45,718 nucleotides of DNA from an uncultured Pelagibacteraceae bacterium (lineage in GTDB: Bacteria > Pseudomonadota > Alphaproteobacteria > Pelagibacterales > Pelagibacteraceae), in the NCBI GenBank assembly GCA_902596975.1, contig CACJWS010000010.1, positions 1 to 45,718 of the forward strand, read 5' to 3'. Position numbers and translations under genes: made by a program. Of this stretch, positions 26,004-36,843 are shown one piece after another. The first letter of the stretch is position 1; each line of letters starts with the position of its first letter. The notes beneath the pieces were generated by a model. The model had not been told where the DNA came from. It saw nothing but the letters and a program-made list of their open reading frames with translations, and ran no database searches.

Positions 26004-26873
26004 ATGAAAGCTGGAAAATTTTTATTACCAATAATAATACTAATCGCTGCAACAATTTACTTTTCAGTTTTTATAGTAAAAGAGGTTAATCAAGCTATTG
26101 TTCTTCAATTTGGTGATCCTAAAAGAATTATATCGAAACCAGGAATTAATTTTAAAATTCCATTCATACAAAACGTTGTATTCTTAGATAAAAGAATTTT
26201 AAATCTAGATACACCACCAGAAGAGGTCATTGCATCAGATCAAAAAAGATTAATAGTCGATGCATTTGCAAGGTTTCAAATAATTGATCCTCTTAAATTT
26301 TATATATCTGTTGGAAATGAAAGAGTTGCAAGATCAAGACTGGCAACAATTATAAATTCAAGGATAAGAAACGTACTTGGTCAACAAGAATTGCAAACAC
26401 TTTTATCTGAAGATAGAACAAAACAAATGTCTTTAATTCAAGAAGGTGTAAATAATGAAGCAGAAAATTTTGGTATTAGTATTGTTGATGTAAGAATTAA
26501 AAGAGCAGATCTTCCTCAAGCAAACAGTGACGCAATTTTTAGAAGAATGCAAACTGAAAGGGAAAGAGAGGCAAAAGAATTTAGAGCAAAAGGTGCAGAG
26601 ATGGCAGTAACAATTACCTCAACTGCTGACAAAGAAGTAACCGTTATACTTGCAGATGCACAAAAAAAATCTGAGATTATGAAGGGTGAAGGTGATGGTT
26701 TGAAAAACAAGATTTTCGCTGACGCCTTTGGACAAGATCCTGAATTTTTCGCATTTTATAGAGCTATGCAGGCATACCAAAAAGCTTTAATCGGCGGTGA
26801 GACTTCAATGATACTTTCACCAGACAGTGAATTTTTTAAATTTTTCGGAAATATTGATCAAAAAGTAGAGTAA
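26004..26873 (+). CDS. hflC: HflC, partner SPFH protein
   Basis: The second subunit of the HflKC complex. The 289-aa protein has an N-terminal membrane segment at about 7-26, then an SPFH domain with VNQAIVLQFGDPKRI, KPGINFKIPFIQ and VDAFARFQIIDPLKFY. The alternating Arg/Glu coil RMQTEREREAKEFRAKGAE and the helix TADKEVTVILADAQKKSEI end near FAFYRAMQAYQKAL, a HflC landmark. It overlaps nothing and precedes the small membrane gene by 5 bp. Confidence 0.96.
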   Translation: MKAGKFLLPIIILIAATIYFSVFIVKEVNQAIVLQFGDPKRIISKPGINFKIPFIQNVVFLDKRILNLDTPPEEVIASDQKRLIVDAFARFQIIDPLKFYISVGNERVARSRLATIINSRIRNVLGQQELQTLLSEDRTKQMSLIQEGVNNEAENFGISIVDVRIKRADLPQANSDAIFRRMQTEREREAKEFRAKGAEMAVTITSTADKEVTVILADAQKKSEIMKGEGDGLKNKIFADAFGQDPEFFAFYRAMQAYQKALIGGETSMILSPDSEFFKFFGNIDQKVE

Positions 26874-26878
26874 ATCTC

Positions 26879-27064
26879 ATGAGAGAATTGATCATAGCAT
26901 TTGGTCTATTCCTTTTTATTGAAGGTATTCTTTACGCCATATTTCCATCAAAAATGAAAAATATGATAATGAAATTAAAAGATGCTACTGATAATCAGTT
27001 AAGAACTGGTGGATTAATATTTGCAGTGATTGGTTTTTTTATTATTTGGCACTTAAAAAGATGA
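26879..27064 (+). CDS. Small membrane protein, YjeT/DUF2065 family
   Basis: At 61 aa it has two hydrophobic segments (about 3-20 and 43-58) flanking a short basic and acidic loop, with the EGILYAIFPSKMKNMI and LRTGGLIFAVIGFFIIW pattern of DUF2065. In proteobacteria this family is commonly encoded right after hflC, so the context supports it. Function is unknown; a role near HflKC/FtsH is inference. Its stop overlaps the degP start as ATGA. Confidence 0.86.
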   Translation: MRELIIAFGLFLFIEGILYAIFPSKMKNMIMKLKDATDNQLRTGGLIFAVIGFFIIWHLKR

Positions 27065-28464
27065 GATACATAAAGATTTTACTACTAATATTATTTTCAA
27101 TTAATATCCAAAATACTTCCAGCGCAGCAAATATGCCTGCGTCTTTTGCAGATCTAGCTGAAAAATTAATGCCGTCAGTAGTAAATATCTCGACTACAAC
27201 AACAGTAACAACAAGGTCTAATCCATTTCCATTTGAATTTCCTCCTGGATCTCCTTTTGAAGATATGTTCAAAGATTATGGAACTCCTCAAAAAAGACAG
27301 ACAAGTGCGCTTGGATCAGGTTTTATAATAGATGAAAAAGGAATTGTTATTACAAATAATCACGTGATACAGGGTGCAGAGGATGTTTTTGTTAGAGTTA
27401 ATGGTGAAAAAAATATAAAGGCAAAAGTAATTGGAGCTGATCCTGGTATGGATTTGGCAGTTCTTCAAATAGAGTCAGATCAGAAATTTACCCCAGTTAA
27501 ATTTGGAGACTCTGATACTGCAAGAATTGGTGATTGGGTTATTGCAATTGGAAATCCATTTGGCTTAGGTGGAACGGTTACTGCTGGAATAATCTCAGCA
27601 AGAAACAGAAGTATTGGTCTTTCAAGGTATGAAGACTACATTCAAACTGATGCATCTATAAACCAAGGTAATTCAGGAGGTCCTTTGTTTAACATGGATG
27701 GAGATGTAGTTGGAATTAATACTGCAATATTAGGTCAATCAGGTTCAATTGGAATTGGTTTTGCAATTCCCTCTAATAGTGCTCAAAAAGTAATTAATCA
27801 ATTAATCGAATTTGGTGAAACTAAAAGAGGATGGCTAGGTGTAAGAATTCAAACAGTCACAAAAGATATTGCAGATGTTGAAAAATTAGATGAACCAAGA
27901 GGAGCACTTGTTGCAAGTGTAGCTGAAAATAGTCCATCAGATAAAGGAGGAATTAAAGCTGGAGATATAATTTTAGAATTTGATGGTAAAAAAATTAATG
28001 AAATGAGTGAACTTCCCAGAATAGTTGCAGAAACTGAAGTTGGAAAAAAAGTAAAATTAAAAGTTTGGAGAAATAAAAGGGAAATAACTAAGGAAATTAT
28101 ACTTGGAAGATTGGAAACATCTGAAGACTTTAAATCTCAAGGATTAGTAACTGAAAAACCAAAAGAAGACACAATTGATGGCTTAAAAATAAAAGTGAGA
28201 TTGCTAAATAAAGATGATATTAAAGAAAGAAATCTACCTAAAAATACAACAGGATTAGTTATTACAGAAATCGATAAAGATAGCCCAGTCAATTATCTTC
28301 AAGTAAATAACATTATTGTTGAGGCACAAAAGAAAAAAATCAACACCATTGGCGATCTCGATAACATTGTAAAACTAGCCCTAAAAGGTAATGATAAAAG
28401 TTTACTTATCGCAATTTACAATAACAATAATCAAAGAAGATATATTGGTGTTAAACTAAACTAA
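27061..28464 (+). CDS. degP: Periplasmic serine protease/chaperone of the Do (DegP/HtrA) family
   Basis: Degrades or refolds damaged envelope proteins. I choose the ATG at 27061, which overlaps the DUF2065 stop by 4 bp and gives 467 aa with a clean signal peptide MRYIKILLLILFSINIQNTSSA; a TTG 15 bp upstream would only lengthen it. The catalytic triad is His101 (TNNHVI), Asp131 (MDLAVLQ) and Ser205 (GNSGGPLF). Two PDZ domains follow, one near 255-345 (ERGWLGVRI-like start) and a more divergent one near 370-465. DegQ or DegS are alternatives; the two PDZ domains exclude DegS. Confidence 0.94.
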   Translation: MRYIKILLLILFSINIQNTSSAANMPASFADLAEKLMPSVVNISTTTTVTTRSNPFPFEFPPGSPFEDMFKDYGTPQKRQTSALGSGFIIDEKGIVITNNHVIQGAEDVFVRVNGEKNIKAKVIGADPGMDLAVLQIESDQKFTPVKFGDSDTARIGDWVIAIGNPFGLGGTVTAGIISARNRSIGLSRYEDYIQTDASINQGNSGGPLFNMDGDVVGINTAILGQSGSIGIGFAIPSNSAQKVINQLIEFGETKRGWLGVRIQTVTKDIADVEKLDEPRGALVASVAENSPSDKGGIKAGDIILEFDGKKINEMSELPRIVAETEVGKKVKLKVWRNKREITKEIILGRLETSEDFKSQGLVTEKPKEDTIDGLKIKVRLLNKDDIKERNLPKNTTGLVITEIDKDSPVNYLQVNNIIVEAQKKKINTIGDLDNIVKLALKGNDKSLLIAIYNNNNQRRYIGVKLN

Positions 28465-29384
28465 TGGACTTAAAGTCCAAAATAATTCTTATTTCAGGAC
28501 CAACAGCATCTGGAAAATCAAAATTTGCTACACAGCTTGCAAAAAAAATAAATGGTGAAGTTATAAATGCAGATAGTATGCAAATCTTTAAAGAATTAAA
28601 AATTCTTACTGCAAGACCAAAGCGAAATGATTTAAAGAATATAAAACATCACTTATATGGATTTAAAAGTGTAAAGGATAATTATTCTACAGGAAATTGG
28701 CTTAAGGATGCCAAGAAAAAAATTAATAATATTAAGAAAAACAATAAAATTCCAATTCTTGTTGGTGGTACTGGCTTGTATTTTAAAGCACTTATCGATG
28801 GTATAGTTAAAATCCCTGATATTCCACCTACCTTTCGAAATAAAATAAGAAAAAAACAATCAAAAATAGGACAAATTAAATTTTATTCTGAACTTATTAA
28901 GCTAGACCCACTTTGCAAAAAAAAAATTAACAAAAACGATTCTCAAAGATCAATAAGAGCCTATGAAGTAAAAAAGTTTACAAATAAATCTTTGTTTGAT
29001 TGGTATAGTGAAACATACTCTGATTTTAATCAGGACAGCTTTATAAAGCTACATATTGATTATCCTAGAGATAAGTTAATAGAGAGAATTTACTTCAGAA
29101 CAAATGAAATGTTAAGAGATGGAGCAATAAAAGAGGCTAAGAGGTTTTATAAATTAAGAGTAAAGAAAGATTTATCATCTAATAAAGTTATTGGTCTAAG
29201 TGAGATTAAAGAATATGTAGACAAAAGAATAGATCTTACAGAATTGAAAGAAAAAATATCAATAAAAACAAGGCAATATGCCAAGAGACAGTCCACTTGG
29301 GCAAGAGGACAAATGTCTGATTGGCAAAAAATAAAATTTAATACTCTTAAATCATTTTTAAAAAAATTTCCTAAATCAGCATAG
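28464..29384 (+). CDS. miaA: tRNA dimethylallyltransferase
   Basis: Adds the dimethylallyl group to A37 of tRNAs reading UNN codons. The 306-aa protein has the P-loop GPTASGKS (9-16), the DSMQ substrate segment NADSMQIFKELKILTARP, VGGTGLYFKALIDG, RAYEVKKFT (the RALE region) and a C-terminal TRQYAKRQSTWAR. The start overlaps degP by one base (TAATG). Its substrate DMAPP comes from the isoprenoid route that dxs starts. Confidence 0.96.
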   Translation: MDLKSKIILISGPTASGKSKFATQLAKKINGEVINADSMQIFKELKILTARPKRNDLKNIKHHLYGFKSVKDNYSTGNWLKDAKKKINNIKKNNKIPILVGGTGLYFKALIDGIVKIPDIPPTFRNKIRKKQSKIGQIKFYSELIKLDPLCKKKINKNDSQRSIRAYEVKKFTNKSLFDWYSETYSDFNQDSFIKLHIDYPRDKLIERIYFRTNEMLRDGAIKEAKRFYKLRVKKDLSSNKVIGLSEIKEYVDKRIDLTELKEKISIKTRQYAKRQSTWARGQMSDWQKIKFNTLKSFLKKFPKSA

Positions 29385-29389
29385 ATTGC

Positions 29390-29419
29390 TTGACCTATAA
29401 GCACAACTTCAGCTAGATT
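29390..29419 (+). promoter_or_regulatory. Possible ilvB promoter
   Basis: TTGACC (29390-29395, 5/6) and TAGATT (29414-29419, 4/6) are 18 bp apart in the 41-bp miaA-ilvB gap. Transcription would begin at or next to the ATG at 29426, implying a leaderless message. No attenuator or leader peptide fits in the gap. Confidence 0.35.
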
Positions 29420-29425
29420 GTCTGA

Positions 29426-31192
29426 ATGTCAAAATTATACTCTGGAGCTGAAATCGTATTTAAGTGTATGGAGGATCAAAATGTTGATCATATCTTTGGT
29501 TATCCAGGCGGTGCTGTTCTTCCAATTTATGACGAACTACAAAATTTTAAATCAATCAAACACGTTTTAGTAAGACATGAACAAGGCGCAGGTCATGCTG
29601 CAGAAGGATATGCAAGATCATCTGGTAAACCAGGTGTTATTTTAGTAACCTCGGGACCGGGCGCAACAAATGTAGTTACAGCTTTGACAGATGCCTATAT
29701 GGATTCTATTCCACTAGTTTGTATCTCTGGACAAGTTCCAACTCATTTAATTGGCACAGATGCATTTCAAGAATGTGATACAACTGGAATAACCAGACCT
29801 TGCACTAAACATAATTGGTTAGTCAAGGATATAAATGATTTAGCTAGTACAATACATAAAGCTTTTGAGGTAGCAACTACTGGTAGACCAGGGCCAGTTT
29901 TGGTCGATATACCAAAAGATATTCAATTTCAAAAAACAAAATATTCAAAACCTAAAAAAGAAAATAAATTAAACGGTAAATCTCACAACCATTTTAATCA
30001 AAACAGCATTGATGAATTAATTGAATTAATGAGTAAATCTTCAAAACCTATTTTTTATACTGGTGGAGGAGTAATTAATTCTGGACCAAAGGCTAGTGAA
30101 CTTTTAAGGGAACTTGTTTACGCAACAGGTTTTCCAATTACATCAACTTTGCAAGGATTAGGATCTTTCCCAGGTGATGATAATCAATTTTTGGGAATGT
30201 TGGGTATGCATGGAACTTATGAAGCAAATAATGCAATGCACGATTGTGATTTAATGATTAACATTGGAGCACGTTTCGATGATAGGATAACAGGAAAAAT
30301 AGATGAATTTTCACCCAAATCAAAAAAAGTTCATATTGATATAGATCCATCTTCTATTAATAAAAATGTTAAGGTTGATTTAGCTATTGTGGGAGATGTA
30401 AAAACTGTTCTTTCATCTACTTTAAAAAGTTTAAAACAAAAAAAATCAAAATTTTTAAAATCAAATAAACAAAAAACTTCTAAGTGGTGGGAAAAAATTC
30501 AAAAATGGAGGTCGGTTAGATCTTTAGATTATATTGGAAGTGAAGAGACTATAAAACCTCAGTATGCGATTGAAAGATTGTATGAATTGACTAAAGACAA
30601 AGACTCATACATTACAACTGAAGTAGGACAGCATCAGATGTGGGCTGCACAACATTATAAATTTAACAAACCAAATCGTTGGATGACATCTGGTGGCTTA
30701 GGTACTATGGGATATGGTTTACCAGCAGCAGTGGGTGTACAAGTCGCTCATCCAAAAAAATTAGTTATAGATATTGCAGGTGAGGCATCGGTATTAATGA
30801 CAATACAGGAAATGTCTACAGCTGTACAATACAACCTTCCAATTAAAATATTTATATTGAATAATCAATACATGGGTATGGTCAGACAATGGCAAGAACT
30901 TTTACATGATAAAAACTATTCTGAAAGTTATACTGCTGCTTTACCAGATTTTGTTAAATTAGCTGAAGCATATAACTGTGTTGGTATAAGAGCAAAAACA
31001 CCAGAAGAGTTAGACGATAAAATTATTGAAATGTTGAATACAGATAGACCTGTAATATTTGATTGTATGGTTGATAAAGTAGAGAATTGTTTTCCAATGA
31101 TACCATCAGGAAAGCCTCATAATCAGATGATTTTAGGTCCCAAAGATCAAGAAAGTAAGAAAATTACCGGCAAAGGTAAGTCCTTAGTTTAA
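29426..31192 (+). CDS. ilvB: Acetolactate synthase large subunit
   Basis: TPP- and FAD-dependent decarboxylating condensation of pyruvate (or with 2-ketobutyrate) for valine, leucine and isoleucine. The 588-aa protein has GYPGGAVLPIYDEL, the catalytic Glu52 in VRHEQGAGHAAEGYAR, TSGPGATN, the FAD region GARFDDRITGK and the TPP/Mg segment IAGEASVLMTIQEM with NNQYMGMVRQWQEL. In the TPP segment AGEAS replaces the usual GDGSF-type wording, so the metal-binding Asp of GD appears as Glu. The stop overlaps the ilvH start by one base. Confidence 0.95.
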   Translation: MSKLYSGAEIVFKCMEDQNVDHIFGYPGGAVLPIYDELQNFKSIKHVLVRHEQGAGHAAEGYARSSGKPGVILVTSGPGATNVVTALTDAYMDSIPLVCISGQVPTHLIGTDAFQECDTTGITRPCTKHNWLVKDINDLASTIHKAFEVATTGRPGPVLVDIPKDIQFQKTKYSKPKKENKLNGKSHNHFNQNSIDELIELMSKSSKPIFYTGGGVINSGPKASELLRELVYATGFPITSTLQGLGSFPGDDNQFLGMLGMHGTYEANNAMHDCDLMINIGARFDDRITGKIDEFSPKSKKVHIDIDPSSINKNVKVDLAIVGDVKTVLSSTLKSLKQKKSKFLKSNKQKTSKWWEKIQKWRSVRSLDYIGSEETIKPQYAIERLYELTKDKDSYITTEVGQHQMWAAQHYKFNKPNRWMTSGGLGTMGYGLPAAVGVQVAHPKKLVIDIAGEASVLMTIQEMSTAVQYNLPIKIFILNNQYMGMVRQWQELLHDKNYSESYTAALPDFVKLAEAYNCVGIRAKTPEELDDKIIEMLNTDRPVIFDCMVDKVENCFPMIPSGKPHNQMILGPKDQESKKITGKGKSLV

Positions 31193-31740
31193 TGCCTAAC
31201 TCAAAATCAGCGTATAGTTTTTCTAATAAAAAAGAGAAATTTGATACACATATTATAGTTGTTTGGGTAGACAATGAAGCTGGTGTATTGGCTAGAGTAG
31301 TCGGTCTATTCTCCGGTAGGGGTTATAATATTGAATCTTTAGCAGTTGCCCAAGTTGATGAAAAATTAAAAATATCAAGGATAACAATTGTAACTACAGG
31401 AACACCACAAGTTATTAATCAAATTAAACTTCAATTAAGAAAACTTGTACCTGTTCATAAAGTTGCAGATTTTAAAAGAGAAGATAAAGCAGTCATCTTT
31501 AAGGAGATGGCGTTATTTAAAATTGTTGGTCCAAACAATAAATTAGAAAGTGCATTGAAAGCTTGTAAAAAATATAATCCTGTATTACTAGACAAAACAA
31601 AAAAATCAAATGTTATTCAAATAACAGCTTTAAGACGTGAAATAGACAAAATGTCAAAGGATTTAAAAAAATTTGGATTGGTGAGTGTTTCAAGAACAGG
31701 AGCCGTAGCTATGACAAGAGGTGCAGATATATTTAAATAA
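31192..31740 (+). CDS. ilvH: Acetolactate synthase small (regulatory) subunit
   Basis: Activates IlvB and gives valine feedback inhibition. The 182-aa protein has an N-terminal ACT domain (THIIVVWVDNEAGVLARVVG, then LFSGRGYNIESLAVA) and a C-terminal domain with RELALFKI-like KEMALFKIVG and SRTGAVAMTRG. A charged N-terminal extension of about 18 residues precedes the ACT fold. It starts on the last base of ilvB (TAATG). Confidence 0.95.
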   Translation: MPNSKSAYSFSNKKEKFDTHIIVVWVDNEAGVLARVVGLFSGRGYNIESLAVAQVDEKLKISRITIVTTGTPQVINQIKLQLRKLVPVHKVADFKREDKAVIFKEMALFKIVGPNNKLESALKACKKYNPVLLDKTKKSNVIQITALRREIDKMSKDLKKFGLVSVSRTGAVAMTRGADIFK

Positions 31741-32781
<1,041 letters not shown>

Positions 32782-32797
32782 TTTCATGTTAAAATCG

Positions 32798-32862
32798 GGT
32801 TAAATTACCCAATTTATTTTGCAATCTGAGCGAGAGCATGTATTATGCTCGAGCTAAAAAAC
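32798..32862 (+). promoter_or_regulatory. Two stem-loops in the ilvC-leuA spacer
   Basis: The first, GGGT-TAAATT-ACCC (about 32799-32812), is followed by AATTTATTTT and could act as a weak terminator for ilvC. The second, GAGCAT-GTATT-ATGCTC (about 32834-32850), has a 6-bp perfect stem that extends by a further GAGC/GCTC-like pairing across a 2-base bulge, and lies just ahead of the preferred leuA start. It may be a leader hairpin or an operator palindrome. No known riboswitch fold or leucine-rich leader peptide is apparent. Confidence 0.4.
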
Positions 32863-32867
32863 TTACA

Positions 32868-34442
32868 ATGTCAGATAAAGAAAAATTATACATATTCGAT
32901 ACGACTATGCGTGATGGTGAACAATCACCAGGCGCATCTATGAGCGTTGAGGAAAAAATTCAGATTTCAAGAGTATTTGATGAAATGGGAATAGACATCG
33001 TTGAAGCCGGTTTCCCAATTGCATCACCAGGAGACTTTGAGGCAGTCTCAGAAATAAGTAAAATAATGAAAAACTCAATTCCATGTGGTCTTTCAAGAGC
33101 ACTAAAAAAAGATATTGATGCGTGTCATGAGTCGTTGAAACATGCACCAAGATTTAGAATCCACACCTTTATTTCTACTAGTCCATTACATATGAAACAC
33201 AAACTAGAAATGACAAACGAGCAGGTTCTAGACGCAATTAAAGAAAGTGTTACTTATGCAAGAAACTTTACTGATGATGTTGAGTGGTCATGTGAAGACG
33301 GAACTAGAACTGATATGGATTTTATGTGTAAAACAGTCGAACTAGCAATCAACTGTGGAGCCAAAACTATAAATATTCCAGATACAGTTGGATATTCTAT
33401 TCCAGAAGAATTTGCAAAAACAATTAAACATCTAAAGAATAATGTTCCAAACATAGACAAAGCAATATTATCTGCACACTGTCACAATGATCTTGGCTTA
33501 GCAGTAGCAAATGCATTAGCTGGAGTCTCAGAAGGTGTAAGACAAATAGAGTGTACAATTAATGGAATAGGTGAAAGAGCAGGGAATGCCGCATTAGAAG
33601 AAGTAGTTATGGCAATTAAAACTAGAAATGATTTGATGCCATACAATACAGGAATTAAAACAGAATTAATAAGTAAAGCCTCTAAAATAGTTTCAAACGC
33701 AACTGGTTTCCCAGTTCAATTTAACAAAGCAATAGTTGGAAAAAATGCTTTTGCACATGAGTCGGGAATTCATCAGGATGGAATGCTAAAAAATAGAGAA
33801 ACCTATGAAATTATGACTCCAGAAAGTGTTGGAGTAAAGAAAACATCTTTAGTAATGGGCAAACATTCAGGACGACATGCTTTTAAAGATAAATTATCTG
33901 ATTTAGGCTATTCGGATCTTACAGACGATATTATCCAAGCTGCATTTGGAAAATTTAAAGTTTTAGCTGATAAAAAAAAGCATATATATGACGAGGATAT
34001 AGTTGCGCTAGTTGACGATAGCCTAATTGTAGATAATAAAATAAATGCAATTAATTTAAAATCTTTAAAAGTTTTTGCCGGTACAGGAGAACCACAAAAA
34101 GCCGAAATGACATTAGATGTATATGGCGATATTAAAAATACTACAGAAACAGGGGATGGACCGGTTGATGCAATATTTAAATGTATAAAAAAATTATTTC
34201 CTCACAATGTAAAATTATCTCTTTATCAAGTACACGCAGTAACAGAAGGTACAGATGCTCAAGCGACTGTTAGTGTAAAAATTGAAGAAAATGATAGGAC
34301 TACAGTTGGTCAATCAGCTGACACAGATACTTTAGTTGCATCAGCAAACGCATATTTAAATGCATTGAATAAAATGCTTATAAAACGTGAGAAAAAAGCG
34401 CCATCTCAAAATATTAAACATCAAAAAGTGAAAGGAATATAA
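32868..34442 (+). CDS. leuA: 2-isopropylmalate synthase
   Basis: Condenses 2-ketoisovalerate with acetyl-CoA, the committed step to leucine. I place the start at 32868 (MSDKEKLYIFDTTMRDGEQ), giving 524 aa. An in-frame ATG at 32838 would add ten residues but lies inside a hairpin. The catalytic barrel shows FDTTMRDGEQSPGASM, the metal-binding SAHCHNDLGLAVANALAG, and NGIGERAGNAALEEV. HESGIHQDG follows, and a C-terminal regulatory dimer domain (about 390-510) is complete, so leucine feedback is expected. It follows ilvBHC and ends 4 bp before mreB. Confidence 0.95.
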   Translation: MSDKEKLYIFDTTMRDGEQSPGASMSVEEKIQISRVFDEMGIDIVEAGFPIASPGDFEAVSEISKIMKNSIPCGLSRALKKDIDACHESLKHAPRFRIHTFISTSPLHMKHKLEMTNEQVLDAIKESVTYARNFTDDVEWSCEDGTRTDMDFMCKTVELAINCGAKTINIPDTVGYSIPEEFAKTIKHLKNNVPNIDKAILSAHCHNDLGLAVANALAGVSEGVRQIECTINGIGERAGNAALEEVVMAIKTRNDLMPYNTGIKTELISKASKIVSNATGFPVQFNKAIVGKNAFAHESGIHQDGMLKNRETYEIMTPESVGVKKTSLVMGKHSGRHAFKDKLSDLGYSDLTDDIIQAAFGKFKVLADKKKHIYDEDIVALVDDSLIVDNKINAINLKSLKVFAGTGEPQKAEMTLDVYGDIKNTTETGDGPVDAIFKCIKKLFPHNVKLSLYQVHAVTEGTDAQATVSVKIEENDRTTVGQSADTDTLVASANAYLNALNKMLIKREKKAPSQNIKHQKVKGI

Positions 34443-34446
34443 TTAA

Positions 34447-35478
<1,032 letters not shown>

Positions 35479-35483
35479 ATATT

Positions 35484-36320
35484 ATGTCAACAGAATCGAG
35501 TAGAGATGATTTTATTATTGCTATTCGTTCAGCATTTTTAAAAAAAGGAAATAGACAAAAGTTTTCTTTATTTACTTTATTAATCATATCTATTTTAGTA
35601 TTATCATTAGAGTATTTTAAAACAGGACCAGTTAATCAATTTAGGTCAATTACAAAAGATATAATATTTAGAGGATCATACGTTGTATCAAGCCCATTTA
35701 AATATGTAAAAGATAAATATTATCTCTTCCAAGATCATATGAGTATGTATGAAGAGTTTTCAGTTTTAAGAGATAAAGATCTAGATCTTGACTCGCTTAG
35801 AAAAGAAGTTGAATTTTATAAATCAGAAAATGCTCTCTTAAAAAAATTGATAGAAGAAAGAGACCTCTTTTCCAAAGAGTATATGTTAACAAAGATTTTA
35901 TTAGACAAACAAAGTCCGTATTTAAAGTCTTTGATAATTAATAAAGGTCAAAAAAATGGAGTTAAATTAGGATCAGCTGTCAAAGATCGATTATATTACA
36001 TTGGAAAGGTTGTAAATGTTAACTTTTTAAGCTCTAGAGTGTTACTGGCTAATGATCTTAATAGCAAAATCCCGATCATTATTGAGCCAAGTGGCATCAA
36101 TGCAATACTCTCAGGAAATGGAAATGATGAATATGCAGAACTAGAGTACCTACCGAAAGACAATGAAATAAAAGAGAATGAAATTGTGTATACTTCAGGT
36201 TCAGATGGCACAATTCCAGCATCAATTCCTGTTGGAAAAATAATAATTAAAGATAATAAAAAGTATGTGAAGTTTTACAGTGACTTAAATCAACTAAATT
36301 ATGTACAGGTAAATAAGTAA
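35484..36320 (+). CDS. mreC: Rod-shape protein MreC
   Basis: An inner-membrane anchored scaffold of the elongasome. The 278-aa protein has a cytosolic N-terminus, one membrane segment at about 28-45, a coiled coil (about 85-120, FSVLRDKDLDLDSLRKEV and onward to LKKLIEER), then the beta-rich periplasmic domain with LIINKGQKNGVKLGSAV and GKVVNVNFLSSRVLL. Length is normal. It is 5 bp after mreB and 1 bp before mreD. Confidence 0.95.
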   Translation: MSTESSRDDFIIAIRSAFLKKGNRQKFSLFTLLIISILVLSLEYFKTGPVNQFRSITKDIIFRGSYVVSSPFKYVKDKYYLFQDHMSMYEEFSVLRDKDLDLDSLRKEVEFYKSENALLKKLIEERDLFSKEYMLTKILLDKQSPYLKSLIINKGQKNGVKLGSAVKDRLYYIGKVVNVNFLSSRVLLANDLNSKIPIIIEPSGINAILSGNGNDEYAELEYLPKDNEIKENEIVYTSGSDGTIPASIPVGKIIIKDNKKYVKFYSDLNQLNYVQVNK

Positions 36321-36321
36321 A

Positions 36322-36843
36322 ATGGCTAGAGGAGATACAAAATTTTATCAATTTTTGTTAAATGGTTTTCCAATTATTTTATTATTCTTCTTTGCTTTGA
36401 CAGGTTATTCATTTTCATTCCAGATTTTCAAAATTAATATATCTTTTAATTTTATTCACTTAATTGTTTTTTATTGGGTTTTAAGGAAACCTGAAATGCT
36501 TGGTTATGGCCTTATTTTTTTTGCAGGTGTAATTAATGATGTTGTACAAAACCTACCAATTGGAGTTTCATCAATAAATTATCTTTTACTATGTGTCATC
36601 GCATCTTTTTTTAGGACTAGAACTTTAGTTCCTAATCTAATTTATGATTGGATACTATTTTTTATCGCAATATTAATTATTAGCTCAATTCATTTCTCAG
36701 CATTAGCAATTTTTTTTGATGCAAGTATTAGTTATGGGGCTTTAATGTCAACCGCTTTTTTTTCATTTTTAATTTATCCAGCGGTGGCAAAATTATTCAA
36801 TCAAATTTATTTATTAGGTTTAAAGCAAGAAAATGTTGAATAG
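36322..36843 (+). CDS. mreD: Rod-shape protein MreD
   Basis: A small polytopic inner-membrane component of the elongasome. The 173-aa protein has about five hydrophobic segments and few conserved polar residues. The motif KPEMLGYGLIFFAGVINDVVQNLPIGVSS matches the family signature (FxxGLxxDxxxxxPxG), split here as AGVINDVVQNLPIG. Position between mreC and mrdA confirms it. It overlaps mrdA by 11 bp. Confidence 0.9.
   Translation: MARGDTKFYQFLLNGFPIILLFFFALTGYSFSFQIFKINISFNFIHLIVFYWVLRKPEMLGYGLIFFAGVINDVVQNLPIGVSSINYLLLCVIASFFRTRTLVPNLIYDWILFFIAILIISSIHFSALAIFFDASISYGALMSTAFFSFLIYPAVAKLFNQIYLLGLKQENVE

Noticed and set aside
27046..27060. TTG start for degP adding five residues
   Set aside because: The ATG at 27061 gives a normal signal peptide and the ATGA coupling to the preceding gene, typical of this region.
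32838..32867. leuA start at the upstream ATG (32838)
   Set aside because: The extra ten residues (YYARAKKLT region) have no family counterpart and the codons form one arm of a hairpin. 32868 starts directly before the conserved domain. Kept as an open alternative.
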